Source: Polaribacter porphyrae (GTDB lineage: Bacteria > Bacteroidota > Bacteroidia > Flavobacteriales > Flavobacteriaceae). From it: a stretch of 64,000 bases of DNA. The DNA lies in assembly GCF_002954685.1 (NCBI RefSeq), contig NZ_MSCN01000001.1, forward strand, positions 3,029,554 through 3,093,553, written 5' to 3'. Of the stretch, positions 7,621 through 16,073 are shown piece after piece; the first letter of the stretch is position 1; the number at the start of each line of letters is the position of its first letter. A program made the translations under genes and the position numbers. The notes beneath the pieces were generated by a model. The model searched no databases. It was not told where the DNA came from and saw only the letters and a list, made by a program, of their open reading frames with translations.

Positions 7621-8802
7621 TTGAATACAATAGATCTTTTTTCTGGTTGTGGAGGTGTTTCATTAGGTTTTAAATGGGCTGGTTTCAATGCGGTTTTAGC
7701 ATCAGATATTGATGAGAATTGCGAGAAAACATTCACTGCTAATTTTCCTGAAACGCCATTTATTTGTGGAGATTTATCAGACATCAAAAAAGAAGATTTT
7801 GATAAGCACATCAACAAAGAAATAGATGTTGTTATTGGTGGACCACCTTGCCAAGGTTTTAGTTTAGCTAATAAAAAAAGAAATAAAGTTGCAGATGATC
7901 CTAGAAATAAATTGTTTTATGAGTTTGTAAAAGTAATTGATTGGTACAATCCAAAATCGTTTGTGATGGAAAACGTAAAAGGATTACTTTCTATGAAATC
8001 TGGGCAAGTAATAAAACAAATTATAGCTGAATTTGAAAATGCAGGAGAATATGGATACGAAGTAAAATACGAAGTTTTAAAAGCTTCAGATTTTGGAGTT
8101 CCACAAGCTAGACAAAGAGTAATTGTTATAGGAATTCGTAAAGATTTGAAAGTTTTGCCTGAATTCCCAAAAAAGAAATACGAAAAAGAAATTACTGTAA
8201 ATGAAGCGATTTCTGATTTGCCAACCATTCATGCATCAGAAGGAAAACCAATACAGCAATACACAAAAAAAGTAAAAAATGGATACCAAGAGTTTATGCG
8301 AAAAAACTCTAATAATGTAAAGAATCATGTTGCAATGAGACACACACAGCGTTTAATAAATCGTTTTAAAGCCATAAAAAATGGGCAAGGTTTGTTAGAT
8401 GTTTGGGAAACTCATGGAGCTGTGCAAAGAGGCAATCCTGGAAAAAAATCAACGGTAAAATTTAGCCAGAATAACCAACGTTTGCATGGAGATAAGCCTG
8501 CACCAACCATTGCAGCATCGTTTCAAAGTAATTTTATTCATCCAAAATTGGATAGAAATTTTACAGCAAGAGAAGGTGCAAGATTGCAGTCTTTTCCAGA
8601 TGATTTTGAGTTCAAAGGAATGCGAACTAAAATGAGTTGGGAAAAAGGATTAAGCCAATACCAACAAATAGGGAATGCAGTTCCGCCTTTATTGGCTTAC
8701 GAAATTGCATTAACATTAAAAAGAGTTTTAGAGAAAGGGAATGTTGTTGATGAAAGTAAAGCAATAAATGCTGACGTTTTTCATCAACCAGAAATCATTT
8801 AA
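7621..8802 (+). CDS. dcm: DNA (cytosine-5-)-methyltransferase, orphan
   Basis: The 393-residue m5C methyltransferase has all key motifs in order: I 'DLFSGCGGVSLGF' (AdoMet), IV 'GGPPCQGFS' with catalytic Cys77, VI 'VMENVKGLL', VIII 'QARQRVIVIGIR' and X 'QIGNAVPPLL'. The start is TTG at 7621, since no in-frame ATG lies between the heptad repeat and motif I. The target-recognition region (about 230-310) does not reveal the recognised sequence. No restriction endonuclease or Vsr gene is adjacent, so it looks like a solitary methylase or the remnant of a restriction-modification pair inserted between sufC and sufD. Base composition does not differ visibly from the neighbours. Confidence 0.93.
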   Translation: MNTIDLFSGCGGVSLGFKWAGFNAVLASDIDENCEKTFTANFPETPFICGDLSDIKKEDFDKHINKEIDVVIGGPPCQGFSLANKKRNKVADDPRNKLFYEFVKVIDWYNPKSFVMENVKGLLSMKSGQVIKQIIAEFENAGEYGYEVKYEVLKASDFGVPQARQRVIVIGIRKDLKVLPEFPKKKYEKEITVNEAISDLPTIHASEGKPIQQYTKKVKNGYQEFMRKNSNNVKNHVAMRHTQRLINRFKAIKNGQGLLDVWETHGAVQRGNPGKKSTVKFSQNNQRLHGDKPAPTIAASFQSNFIHPKLDRNFTAREGARLQSFPDDFEFKGMRTKMSWEKGLSQYQQIGNAVPPLLAYEIALTLKRVLEKGNVVDESKAINADVFHQPEII

Positions 8803-8822
8803 AATTAAAAAATAGTTCTATC

Positions 8823-10136
8823 ATGGAAATGAAAGATAAAATAGTATCATCTTATGTAGCTTTTGAAGATAAAGTGGACACCAATTCTGATATTCACGAC
8901 ATAAGAACCAAAGCTTTTGAGAATTTTGAAAAGCTAGGTTTCCCAACCAAAAAGTTAGAAGCTTGGAAATACACTTCTTTAAATAGTATTTTAAAAAATG
9001 ATTTTAGCATTTTTCCAGATCGTGAAAAAGCAGTAGAATTAGCAGATGTAAAAAAGTATTTTATACATGATATTGATACGTATAAAGTAGTTTTTATCGA
9101 TGGAAAATACAGTTCTTTTTTATCGGCAACTACACACGAAAATTTTGATGTTTGCTTAATGTCATCCGCTTTAAATAAGCCAAAGTACAAAGCTGTAATT
9201 GAAAACTATTTTAATAAAGTTGCTAAACAAGACAATTTAACAAGTCTAAATACGGCTTTTGCTGCAGAAGGTGCTTACATTCATATTCCGAAAAATATTG
9301 AAGTTCAAAAGCCGATTCAAATCATCAATTTTACTACAGGTTCTGAAGCTGCAACAATGATTCAGCCAAGAAACTTAATTGTGGTTGAAGAAAATTCGCA
9401 TGTTCAGATTACAGAACGTCATCAAAGTTTAACATCTAACGCTGTGTTAACCAATGCAGTTACAGAAATTTTTGCTGCAAAAAGCTCGACTGTAGATTGT
9501 TATAAAATTCAAAATGATAATTTAAATGCTTCTTTGGTTGATAATACGTATATAGATCAAAAATCGAACAGCGTTGTTTCTGTACATACATTTTCTTTTG
9601 GTGGAAATATTACTAGAAACAATTTAAATTTCTATCAAAATGGAGAACATATGGATTCTATTTTAAAAGGAATTACCATTTTAGAAGGAAAACAACATGT
9701 AGATCATCATACTTTGGTGCATCATATAGAGCCAAATTGTGAATCGCATCAAGATTATAAAGGAATTTATGATGAGCGTTCTACAGGAGTTTTCAACGGA
9801 AAAGTAATTGTAAATAAAGAAGCTCAAAAAACAAATGCTTATCAACAAAATAATAACGTTTTGGTGAGTGATAAAGCTACTGTTAATGCCAAACCTCAAC
9901 TAGAAATTTTCGCTGATGATGTAAAATGTTCTCATGGTTGTACTATTGGTCAGTTAGATGATGATGCTTTATTTTATATGCAACAACGAGGAATTCCTCA
10001 AAAAGAAGGAAAAGCTTTATTAATGTTTGCTTTTGCAAATACAGTTTTAGAGAGTGTAAAAATTCCTGAAGTAAAGTCTAGAATTACAAAATTAATTGCT
10101 CAAAAATTGGGTGTTAATATTGGTTTTGATTTATAA
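8823..10136 (+). CDS. sufD: Fe-S cluster assembly protein SufD
   Basis: The 437-residue length and family text are typical: 'LGFPTKKLEAWKYTSLNSIL' near residue 40, 'VDHHTLVHHIEPNCESHQDYKGIYDERSTGVFNGKV' spread over about 300-340, and the C-terminal 'DDVKCSHGCTIGQLDDDALFYMQQRGI'. SufD partners SufB and SufC in the scaffold complex. The ATG at 8823 lies 20 nt after the methyltransferase stop. Confidence 0.97.
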   Translation: MEMKDKIVSSYVAFEDKVDTNSDIHDIRTKAFENFEKLGFPTKKLEAWKYTSLNSILKNDFSIFPDREKAVELADVKKYFIHDIDTYKVVFIDGKYSSFLSATTHENFDVCLMSSALNKPKYKAVIENYFNKVAKQDNLTSLNTAFAAEGAYIHIPKNIEVQKPIQIINFTTGSEAATMIQPRNLIVVEENSHVQITERHQSLTSNAVLTNAVTEIFAAKSSTVDCYKIQNDNLNASLVDNTYIDQKSNSVVSVHTFSFGGNITRNNLNFYQNGEHMDSILKGITILEGKQHVDHHTLVHHIEPNCESHQDYKGIYDERSTGVFNGKVIVNKEAQKTNAYQQNNNVLVSDKATVNAKPQLEIFADDVKCSHGCTIGQLDDDALFYMQQRGIPQKEGKALLMFAFANTVLESVKIPEVKSRITKLIAQKLGVNIGFDL

Positions 10137-10222
10137 GTATATCAGTTAAAGTATATTTTGATTGCGTTAAACATAAATTTTATTATACTATAGTTTTGTG
10201 TTAAATTTTAAATCAGCTTATT

Positions 10223-10426
10223 ATGAATAAAACAATAAAAATAGTACTGTTAATAGTAGGAATTATCCTTTTAGCTTACGGAATTTATATATTGGTAATC
10301 CCAGAGACTCAAGTCTCTATTGGAGATTTAGATTTGATAGAAGCTCAAGATAACACAAATGCATATATAACAATTGGTTTAGGAATTGTAGCTGTTGTTT
10401 TAAGTTTGATAAAAGGTAAAGAATAA
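10223..10426 (+). CDS. Small two-helix membrane protein (DUF3185-like)
   Basis: The 67-residue protein has two hydrophobic segments, about 7-28 ('IVLLIVGIILLAYGIYILVI') and about 46-63 ('AYITIGLGIVAVVLSLI'), joined by a short acidic loop. The organisation resembles small DUF3185-type inner-membrane proteins, and the assignment is tentative. A possible -7 box, TAGTTTTG, lies at 10191-10198. It ends convergently, 1 nt from the stop of the gene on the other strand. Confidence 0.65.
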   Translation: MNKTIKIVLLIVGIILLAYGIYILVIPETQVSIGDLDLIEAQDNTNAYITIGLGIVAVVLSLIKGKE

Positions 10427-10427
10427 T

Positions 10428-11774
10428 TTAATTCATTATATTAACAAATTTCCAATAATATTTATCCCTAACAGAGGTTTTAAGTTCTTTTGATAAAGAT
10501 TGGTAAGAGGTATTATAACTTTTTTCTGCATAATCATTTCGAAATTTATTAACAATATCTCTTGTAAGTGATAAAACTTTAAAATAGCTTTCAAAGCTAG
10601 TATGCTCATTAAATAAAAGAACGAAGGGAGAAATACCCTCATTGAGTATTTTTTGTTCAATTAATTCTTTTAGCTTTCTCATAGATATAGTGTTATTCTC
10701 AAAACGAACTTTTATCTTGTTTAAGATTTTGATTTTAATAAGTTTACGATTTGTATTGCCAATTATAGAATTTTTTAGAATAAAACCGAAAGCTTTATTT
10801 GTAGAGAAATAAAAAGGAATATTCTTGTCTTTTAAAGAATAATAAATTTTTCTAGCTTTTAATTCTTTTAAATTATTATGTAGGTTTTTAACATCTAGCA
10901 TACTGGTATTTTTATCAATATGTAGAATATAAGATAAATATGGATGGTAAAGGCTAGAAAAATTAGATTGAAAATCTAATATCTGCTCTTTTAGTGACCT
11001 TGTCTTTATAATTGAATCTCTGACATCACTATTAGTAATTAGTTTATTTTTTGTAACGTAAATATCAAAGAAAAAAGGTTTATAATCAGGTATTTTTGTA
11101 AAAGAATTTGAAGTTACTCTTTGTATATTATACTTATATAAGAAATTTTTAGATAAAATAGATTTATCTATAGATTCATTATTAATAACTTCAATTTTAG
11201 AAATAGTAAAAGCAAATAATAGAGTAAGTGTTATAAATAATATAAAACTTTTTAATTTATTTTTTGATAAAAAAGACTTAAAAGACATCCACATTTGCCC
11301 TAAAAAAACAATTATAATTAAATAAAATATATATGTTATTTCTGGGAAAAAATCTTTTGTATCAAAACTTAATGCTAAAATTCCAAACATAAATGAAATT
11401 CTAAAAAACCAATTTATAAAAAACCAGTTTGAAACTCTTTGAAGGTTTAAAATATTCTTCTTTTTATAATTGTATTTGCTTAGAAATCTTTTAGGTTTAT
11501 TAATTAAAAATTCAAAAATAATTGAAAAAGAAAAATTCAATGAAATGAAAGCAATAAAAAAATTATAATAGAATTGCTCATTTTCATTTAAGATTATTAA
11601 TTCATATTTATGAAGTATAGCATCAAAAACAAGTAAAGATTTACCAATTAATTTTATAAAAGAGTAAAAAATTATTGTCGTAAATAAACCCATGAGGCTT
11701 CCAATAAATAATTCCTTTTTTGAAATTTTCATTGTATTCCGTCTGTTTTTATATAGGATTTTTTTAGAAACCAT
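10428..11774 (-). CDS. Multi-pass membrane protein with C-terminal ExbD/TolR-like periplasmic region
   Basis: The 448-residue protein has an N-terminal half with about five hydrophobic segments ('SLMGLFTTIIFYSFIKLIG', 'FFIAFISLNFSFSIIFEF', 'FRISFMFGILALSF', 'ITYIFYLIIIVFLGQMW', 'FILFITLTLLFAFTISKI'). The C-terminal half (about 200-448) is soluble. Two stretches resemble ExbD periplasmic folds: 'LSYILHIDKNTSMLDVKNLHNNL' (about 285-310), and a second running from 'IKILNKIKVRFENNTISMRKL' to 'SYFKVLSLTRDIVNKFRNDY', then 'SLSKELKTSVRDKY'. The second recalls Bacteroidota ExbD C-termini of the 'VQNELVAAYNELR...KEKIKVIRD' kind. The usual ExbD N-terminal TM with Asp is not seen. An alternative start is ATG at 11732, 14 codons in. 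Function is unknown. A PMF-linked role is inference. Confidence 0.6.
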   Translation of the reverse strand: MVSKKILYKNRRNTMKISKKELFIGSLMGLFTTIIFYSFIKLIGKSLLVFDAILHKYELIILNENEQFYYNFFIAFISLNFSFSIIFEFLINKPKRFLSKYNYKKKNILNLQRVSNWFFINWFFRISFMFGILALSFDTKDFFPEITYIFYLIIIVFLGQMWMSFKSFLSKNKLKSFILFITLTLLFAFTISKIEVINNESIDKSILSKNFLYKYNIQRVTSNSFTKIPDYKPFFFDIYVTKNKLITNSDVRDSIIKTRSLKEQILDFQSNFSSLYHPYLSYILHIDKNTSMLDVKNLHNNLKELKARKIYYSLKDKNIPFYFSTNKAFGFILKNSIIGNTNRKLIKIKILNKIKVRFENNTISMRKLKELIEQKILNEGISPFVLLFNEHTSFESYFKVLSLTRDIVNKFRNDYAEKSYNTSYQSLSKELKTSVRDKYYWKFVNIMN

Positions 11775-11848
11775 TTTCTTGAAACTGATAGCAGATTTCT
11801 ATATTAGAAAGAAAAATACCTTATTTGTTACAGGAAGAATTGGTTATT

Positions 11849-13168
11849 TTATTCAATTGATGAAATAATACCACTCAAAAAAGTATTTTCATCCATCCAA
11901 GATAAGCCCATTCTTACAACTACCAAGTCTTGGTCTGGTAAAATATATACACGTTGACCTTGATAACCATCAGCAAAGTACATGTTTTTTGGAACATCTT
12001 TTAGTCGCCCATTTGCATTTAACCAAAATTGTGCACCATAACTATTTTCAGAAGAAGGTGCAGGTTTTGTAACATAATCAACCCAATCTTTAGCAAAAAT
12101 TTGATCACCATTCCAATTACCTTTATGTAGGTATAACAAACCAAATTTGCCCCAATCTCTTGGAGTAGCCCAAGCATAAGAAGAAGCCACATAATTACCT
12201 GCCAAATCTGCTTCTAAAATCATAGAGTTCATCCCAATTCTATCAATTAAATCAGAATACCAATAATCTAAATATTGTTGATGAGTAGAAAACTGACTTC
12301 TTACGATCCCTGATAATAAATTAGAAGTTCCAGAAGAGTAATTCCAAGAACTGTTTATTTTGCCTACTAATGGTTTATTTTCTTGTATTTTGGTCATATC
12401 TCTTTCTAAAAATAACATTGTAGTTGCATCAGAAATTTCATCGTAGTTTTCATCCCATTCTAAACCAGAATTCATTTGTAATAAATTATGAATGGTAATG
12501 TTTTTACGTTCATCTTTCTGCCAAGAAGTAATTGGTGCTTTATCAGTTACTTTCAATTTTCCTTGATATTCCATTATACCAAAAACAGTACTTAATACAC
12601 TTTTGGTCATAGACCATCCTAATATTTTAGAATGCTTATTAAATCCTTTGGCATATTTTTCAGCTATAATTTTATCTTTATATATAACCAAAACTGCTCT
12701 AGATTGGTTTCTCCCAAATACAGAAGCAACAGTTTTATTTAATTTGGTGTATTCAATATTAGTAAAAAGGGTATCTTTTTGTTTTCCATTTCCATAAGGA
12801 TAAGGAGTAATGTTATTAGGAGCTAACACTCTATCAGGTACCAAATACTTTGCATTTTCATCCTCTTTTGAAAGTGTTAAAACCGTACCTAAACCCTTTC
12901 TATAAATAGCTTTTCTAGTTAATAATCCAAATGCAGATGAAGTTGCTGTTTTTGTATTTAGATTTACCTCATCATCAGCTAAATTAACAGGAGCAAAATT
13001 ATTGTCAGTTTTATCTGTAAACGCTAAAGATCTATTGGCTACAAAAACGGAGGATGCCGTATTTTTTGCAGAATATCCAGAAAGAATGTTCAATTTTGGA
13101 TAATTTACGATCATAATAACTGTAATTACAATCAGCAGTAATATGAGGACTCTTTTAAAAATTTTCAT
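11849..13168 (-). CDS. Serine hydrolase, class C beta-lactamase fold
   Basis: The 439-residue protein has an N-terminal TM/signal anchor ('VLILLLIVITVIMIVNY'). The catalytic SxxK motif is 'GWSMTKSVLSTVFG', the second motif is 'WNYSSGTSNLLSG' (Tyr-Ser-Ser), and the C-terminal 'YFADGYQGQRVYILPDQDLVVVRMG' block occupies the KTG-equivalent position. This matches the beta-lactamase/6-aminohexanoate-dimer-hydrolase branch. Substrate is unknown, and peptide or ester hydrolysis is plausible. It is transcribed divergently from sufS and may be co-transcribed with the ExbD-like gene downstream (74-nt gap). Confidence 0.85.
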   Translation of the reverse strand: MKIFKRVLILLLIVITVIMIVNYPKLNILSGYSAKNTASSVFVANRSLAFTDKTDNNFAPVNLADDEVNLNTKTATSSAFGLLTRKAIYRKGLGTVLTLSKEDENAKYLVPDRVLAPNNITPYPYGNGKQKDTLFTNIEYTKLNKTVASVFGRNQSRAVLVIYKDKIIAEKYAKGFNKHSKILGWSMTKSVLSTVFGIMEYQGKLKVTDKAPITSWQKDERKNITIHNLLQMNSGLEWDENYDEISDATTMLFLERDMTKIQENKPLVGKINSSWNYSSGTSNLLSGIVRSQFSTHQQYLDYWYSDLIDRIGMNSMILEADLAGNYVASSYAWATPRDWGKFGLLYLHKGNWNGDQIFAKDWVDYVTKPAPSSENSYGAQFWLNANGRLKDVPKNMYFADGYQGQRVYILPDQDLVVVRMGLSWMDENTFLSGIISSIE

Positions 13169-13266
13169 TTCGAAATAGTTTAGTTATGTAAAAATAAGAA
13201 AATCATATTGTCTTTTTTATCAGTTTCAAAAATCAAGGTTTATCTTTGTGTTTTAAATCGATTTCT

Positions 13267-14481
13267 ATGTTTAATGTTGATAAAATTCGCAAAGATTTCC
13301 CAATTCTGAAGAGAAATGTTCACGGAAAATCTTTGGTTTATTTTGATAATGCAGCTACCTCCCAAACACCACAAGTGGTTATTGATGCTATTGTTGATTA
13401 TTACACGAATTACAATGCTAATATTCACAGAGGTGTACATACTTTAAGTCAAGAAGCTACAGATAAATACGAAGAAGCTCGTATTAAAATTCAACAACAT
13501 TTTAACGCAAAAGAAGCTTACGAAATTATATTTACTTCTGGCACAACACATAGTATTAATATGGTTGCTTCAGGTTTTGCATCACTTTTGCAAGAAGGAG
13601 ATGAAATTATTGTTTCTGCTTTAGAACATCATTCTAATATTGTGCCTTGGCAAATGTTGTGCGAAAAAACAAACGCCGTTTTAAAGGTAATTCCAATGCA
13701 ATTGGATGGAACATTAGATATGGATACTTACCATCAACTTTTAAATGAAAATACAAAATTAGTGTTCTGTAATCATGTTTCTAATGCTTTAGGAACTATA
13801 AACCCAATAGAAGAAATTATTGATGCAGCTCATAAAGTAAATGCTGCTGTTTTAATTGATGGTGCACAAGCTACGCCTCATATTAAACCAGATGTACAAG
13901 CTTTAAATGTTGATTTTTATGTGGCTTCTGCACATAAATTATGTGGCCCAACAGGACAAGGAATGTTGTATGGTAAGCAAGAATGGTTAGAAAAATTACC
14001 TCCATATCAAGGTGGAGGAGAAATGATTGCTACTGTTTCCTTTGAAAAAACAACTTATGCAGGTTTGCCCCATAAATTTGAAGCAGGAACTCCTAATATT
14101 TGTGGAGGAATTGCATTTGGAGCTGCCATTGATTATATGAATTCTATTGGCTTTGATACTATAGCCGATTACGAGAATGAGCTTTTAGAATATGGAACTC
14201 AAGAATTACTTAAAATAGAGGATTTAAAAATATTTGGAACTTCTAAAGATAAAACTGCAGTAATCTCTTTTAATGTAGGAAATATACATCCTTATGATAT
14301 TGGTGCTATTTTAGATAAATTAGGTGTAGCTGTTAGAACGGGTCATCATTGTGCACAACCAATTATGGACTTTTATCAAATTCCAGGAACCATAAGAGCT
14401 TCTTTTTCATTTTATAATACCAAAGAAGAAATTGATGTTTTAGTAAAAGGAGTTAAAAGGGCGCAAATGATGCTTTCTTAA
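13267..14481 (+). CDS. sufS: Cysteine desulfurase SufS
   Basis: The 404-residue class V PLP enzyme has Lys in 'FYVASAHKLCGPTGQGMLYG' (Schiff base) and the active-site Cys in 'AVRTGHHCAQPIMDF', with a type II loop of SufS length. It delivers persulfide sulfur from cysteine to the SufBCD scaffold. I choose ATG 13267 ('MFNVDKIRKDFP'), because an upstream TTG at 13246 would place the start on the -7 box TATCTTTG at 13241-13248. Two opposite-strand genes separate it from sufD, so it has its own promoter. No sufE was found in the window. Confidence 0.95.
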   Translation: MFNVDKIRKDFPILKRNVHGKSLVYFDNAATSQTPQVVIDAIVDYYTNYNANIHRGVHTLSQEATDKYEEARIKIQQHFNAKEAYEIIFTSGTTHSINMVASGFASLLQEGDEIIVSALEHHSNIVPWQMLCEKTNAVLKVIPMQLDGTLDMDTYHQLLNENTKLVFCNHVSNALGTINPIEEIIDAAHKVNAAVLIDGAQATPHIKPDVQALNVDFYVASAHKLCGPTGQGMLYGKQEWLEKLPPYQGGGEMIATVSFEKTTYAGLPHKFEAGTPNICGGIAFGAAIDYMNSIGFDTIADYENELLEYGTQELLKIEDLKIFGTSKDKTAVISFNVGNIHPYDIGAILDKLGVAVRTGHHCAQPIMDFYQIPGTIRASFSFYNTKEEIDVLVKGVKRAQMMLS

Positions 14482-14492
14482 GAATACATTTT

Positions 14493-14535
14493 CAAACAAA
14501 AAAGGTTGAGAATTATTCTCAACCTTTTTTGTTTG
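14493..14535. terminator. Bidirectional rho-independent terminator
   Basis: There is a 21-bp perfect inverted repeat (14493-14513 with 14515-14535) containing AAAAAAGGTTGAGAAT and its complement. T-runs occur in both orientations. It separates the convergent sufS (+) and GDSL lipoprotein (-) genes and suits both. Confidence 0.92.
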
Positions 14536-14549
14536 AAATTTAAAATTCC

Positions 14550-16055
14550 TTATCTTAAAGAAGGATTATAATTTGTAGGATAGTTTTCTGCTTTAGCTAA
14601 ACCATCAGTAGCTACAGAGAAGTTTGAACCAAATTCAGTATCAATAGCACCTAAAATTTCATTAGCCATTAGTGCATAACCTCTACCAGTTAAATGTACA
14701 CCATCTAAACTTATTAAACCTCCAGTTACTAATCCAGTAGTCATTAAATTACCATCAAACATAATACCTGTTGTAGAAGCAGTTTGTAAAACAGTTTTAA
14801 AATCTACCATAGTTATATTTGGGTTAGCAGAAGCAACTTGTTGAATAGTGGTATTATACGCATCTGTAGCTGTTTTAATAGCTGTTTGCTCTTCTGGTGT
14901 TAAAACCCACATGTCTGCAAGTGGAACAGAAACACCATTTATTAATGCAGGATTACCACCAACAGTTGTACCTAAAAAACTTGAACTAGCTAATAAAAGT
15001 AAATCATCAGCAGTAGCTTGTCTGTATTTTGGTAAAGCTGCAAAAGCAGGATTAATTGCTCCTAAATCAGTTAAATCTTCATCTATAATTACAACTGCAT
15101 TTTGCCCAGCAGTAAAGTTTATTGTTCTCCTATCAACTTCTGCTTGTGTTAATAAACCTGTACCAGCTAAAGCAGCTAAAGCTTGTTGTAAACCACCATT
15201 ATATGGTGCATAACCAGCATTTACTTGAGCAGCAGTAGCAGCATCCATTGGAATTGAATTAAAAGGAACAGTTGTAAAGTTAGCCAAAGAAGTAATGTAA
15301 GGTACATTAGCTACAACTCCTTTTGCTCCATTAGTTGTTAATGCTGTAACCATTCCAGAAAAAACTTGAGCAAAAACATTAGGGTCAGTAATATCATTAG
15401 AACCATAAGTAGCAGGGTTTAAATTTCCTGTTTGATCAACACCTGCTCCTCCAGAAAGTGCAAAACCTAAAACATCATTCCCACCAATCTCTGATAAAGT
15501 AAAGAATGTTGGTGCTTGGGTTAAAGCATCTCCCATAACTGTTGCATTAGGTGCAGAAGCCATTCTGCCAAAATATGGGTTTAAAGTTGCGTAGCCAGGA
15601 AACGTTAGGTGGAAACTTTTAGCTCCAGGAATACCGTAATTGTTAAATGAAGTTCCAGAAGCTCTTGCAGTAACTTGTGTAGTAGGTACAGCATTTAGCC
15701 TAGCAGGACCAGCACCATTAAAATAAAACCTAGGTGGTTGCACAACAGTGCTTCCTAAAACAAAACCACCAATATTATCATTCATTAATGGAGATGCAAA
15801 ACTAGTTCCAAACTTTGAAGCTAATATGCTTGGGAATGAATTTTCTTGAGCTTTAATAAATAAAGCACCATCAGTAAAACCAGATGTAAATGATGCCCCA
15901 ATAGCTACATATTTAGAGAAATCTAATCCGTTAGTATTTAATTGAACCACAGGTTCAGCCTCTTCTGTAATAGGGTCTAATTCGTTGTTTACATCACAAG
16001 ACATAAAACCTCCTATTGATAAAAGAAACAAGGCTATATATTTATAATTTTTCAT
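14550..16055 (-). CDS. SGNH/GDSL-hydrolase-like lipoprotein paired with a TonB receptor
   Basis: The 501-residue protein has lipoprotein signal 'LLSIGGFMSCDVN'. SGNH blocks are visible: block I 'YVAIGASFTSGFTDGA' (GDS replaced by GAS, still with a Ser two positions on), block III 'SEIGGNDVLGF', and block V 'DGVHLTGRGYALMANEIL' with the Asp-x-x-His dyad. It follows the TonB-dependent receptor gene by 18 nt on the same strand, an arrangement of an outer-membrane receptor with a surface lipoprotein. It is probably an esterase or lipase acting at the outer membrane. The block I change leaves the exact nucleophile unclear. Confidence 0.8.
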   Translation of the reverse strand: MKNYKYIALFLLSIGGFMSCDVNNELDPITEEAEPVVQLNTNGLDFSKYVAIGASFTSGFTDGALFIKAQENSFPSILASKFGTSFASPLMNDNIGGFVLGSTVVQPPRFYFNGAGPARLNAVPTTQVTARASGTSFNNYGIPGAKSFHLTFPGYATLNPYFGRMASAPNATVMGDALTQAPTFFTLSEIGGNDVLGFALSGGAGVDQTGNLNPATYGSNDITDPNVFAQVFSGMVTALTTNGAKGVVANVPYITSLANFTTVPFNSIPMDAATAAQVNAGYAPYNGGLQQALAALAGTGLLTQAEVDRRTINFTAGQNAVVIIDEDLTDLGAINPAFAALPKYRQATADDLLLLASSSFLGTTVGGNPALINGVSVPLADMWVLTPEEQTAIKTATDAYNTTIQQVASANPNITMVDFKTVLQTASTTGIMFDGNLMTTGLVTGGLISLDGVHLTGRGYALMANEILGAIDTEFGSNFSVATDGLAKAENYPTNYNPSLR

Positions 16056-16073
16056 AAATTATTTAATTTTTTA

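Noticed and set aside
13246..13266. TTG start of sufS seven codons upstream of ATG 13267
   Set aside because: It would lie within the promoter -7 box TATCTTTG, and the added residues do not resemble SufS N-termini.
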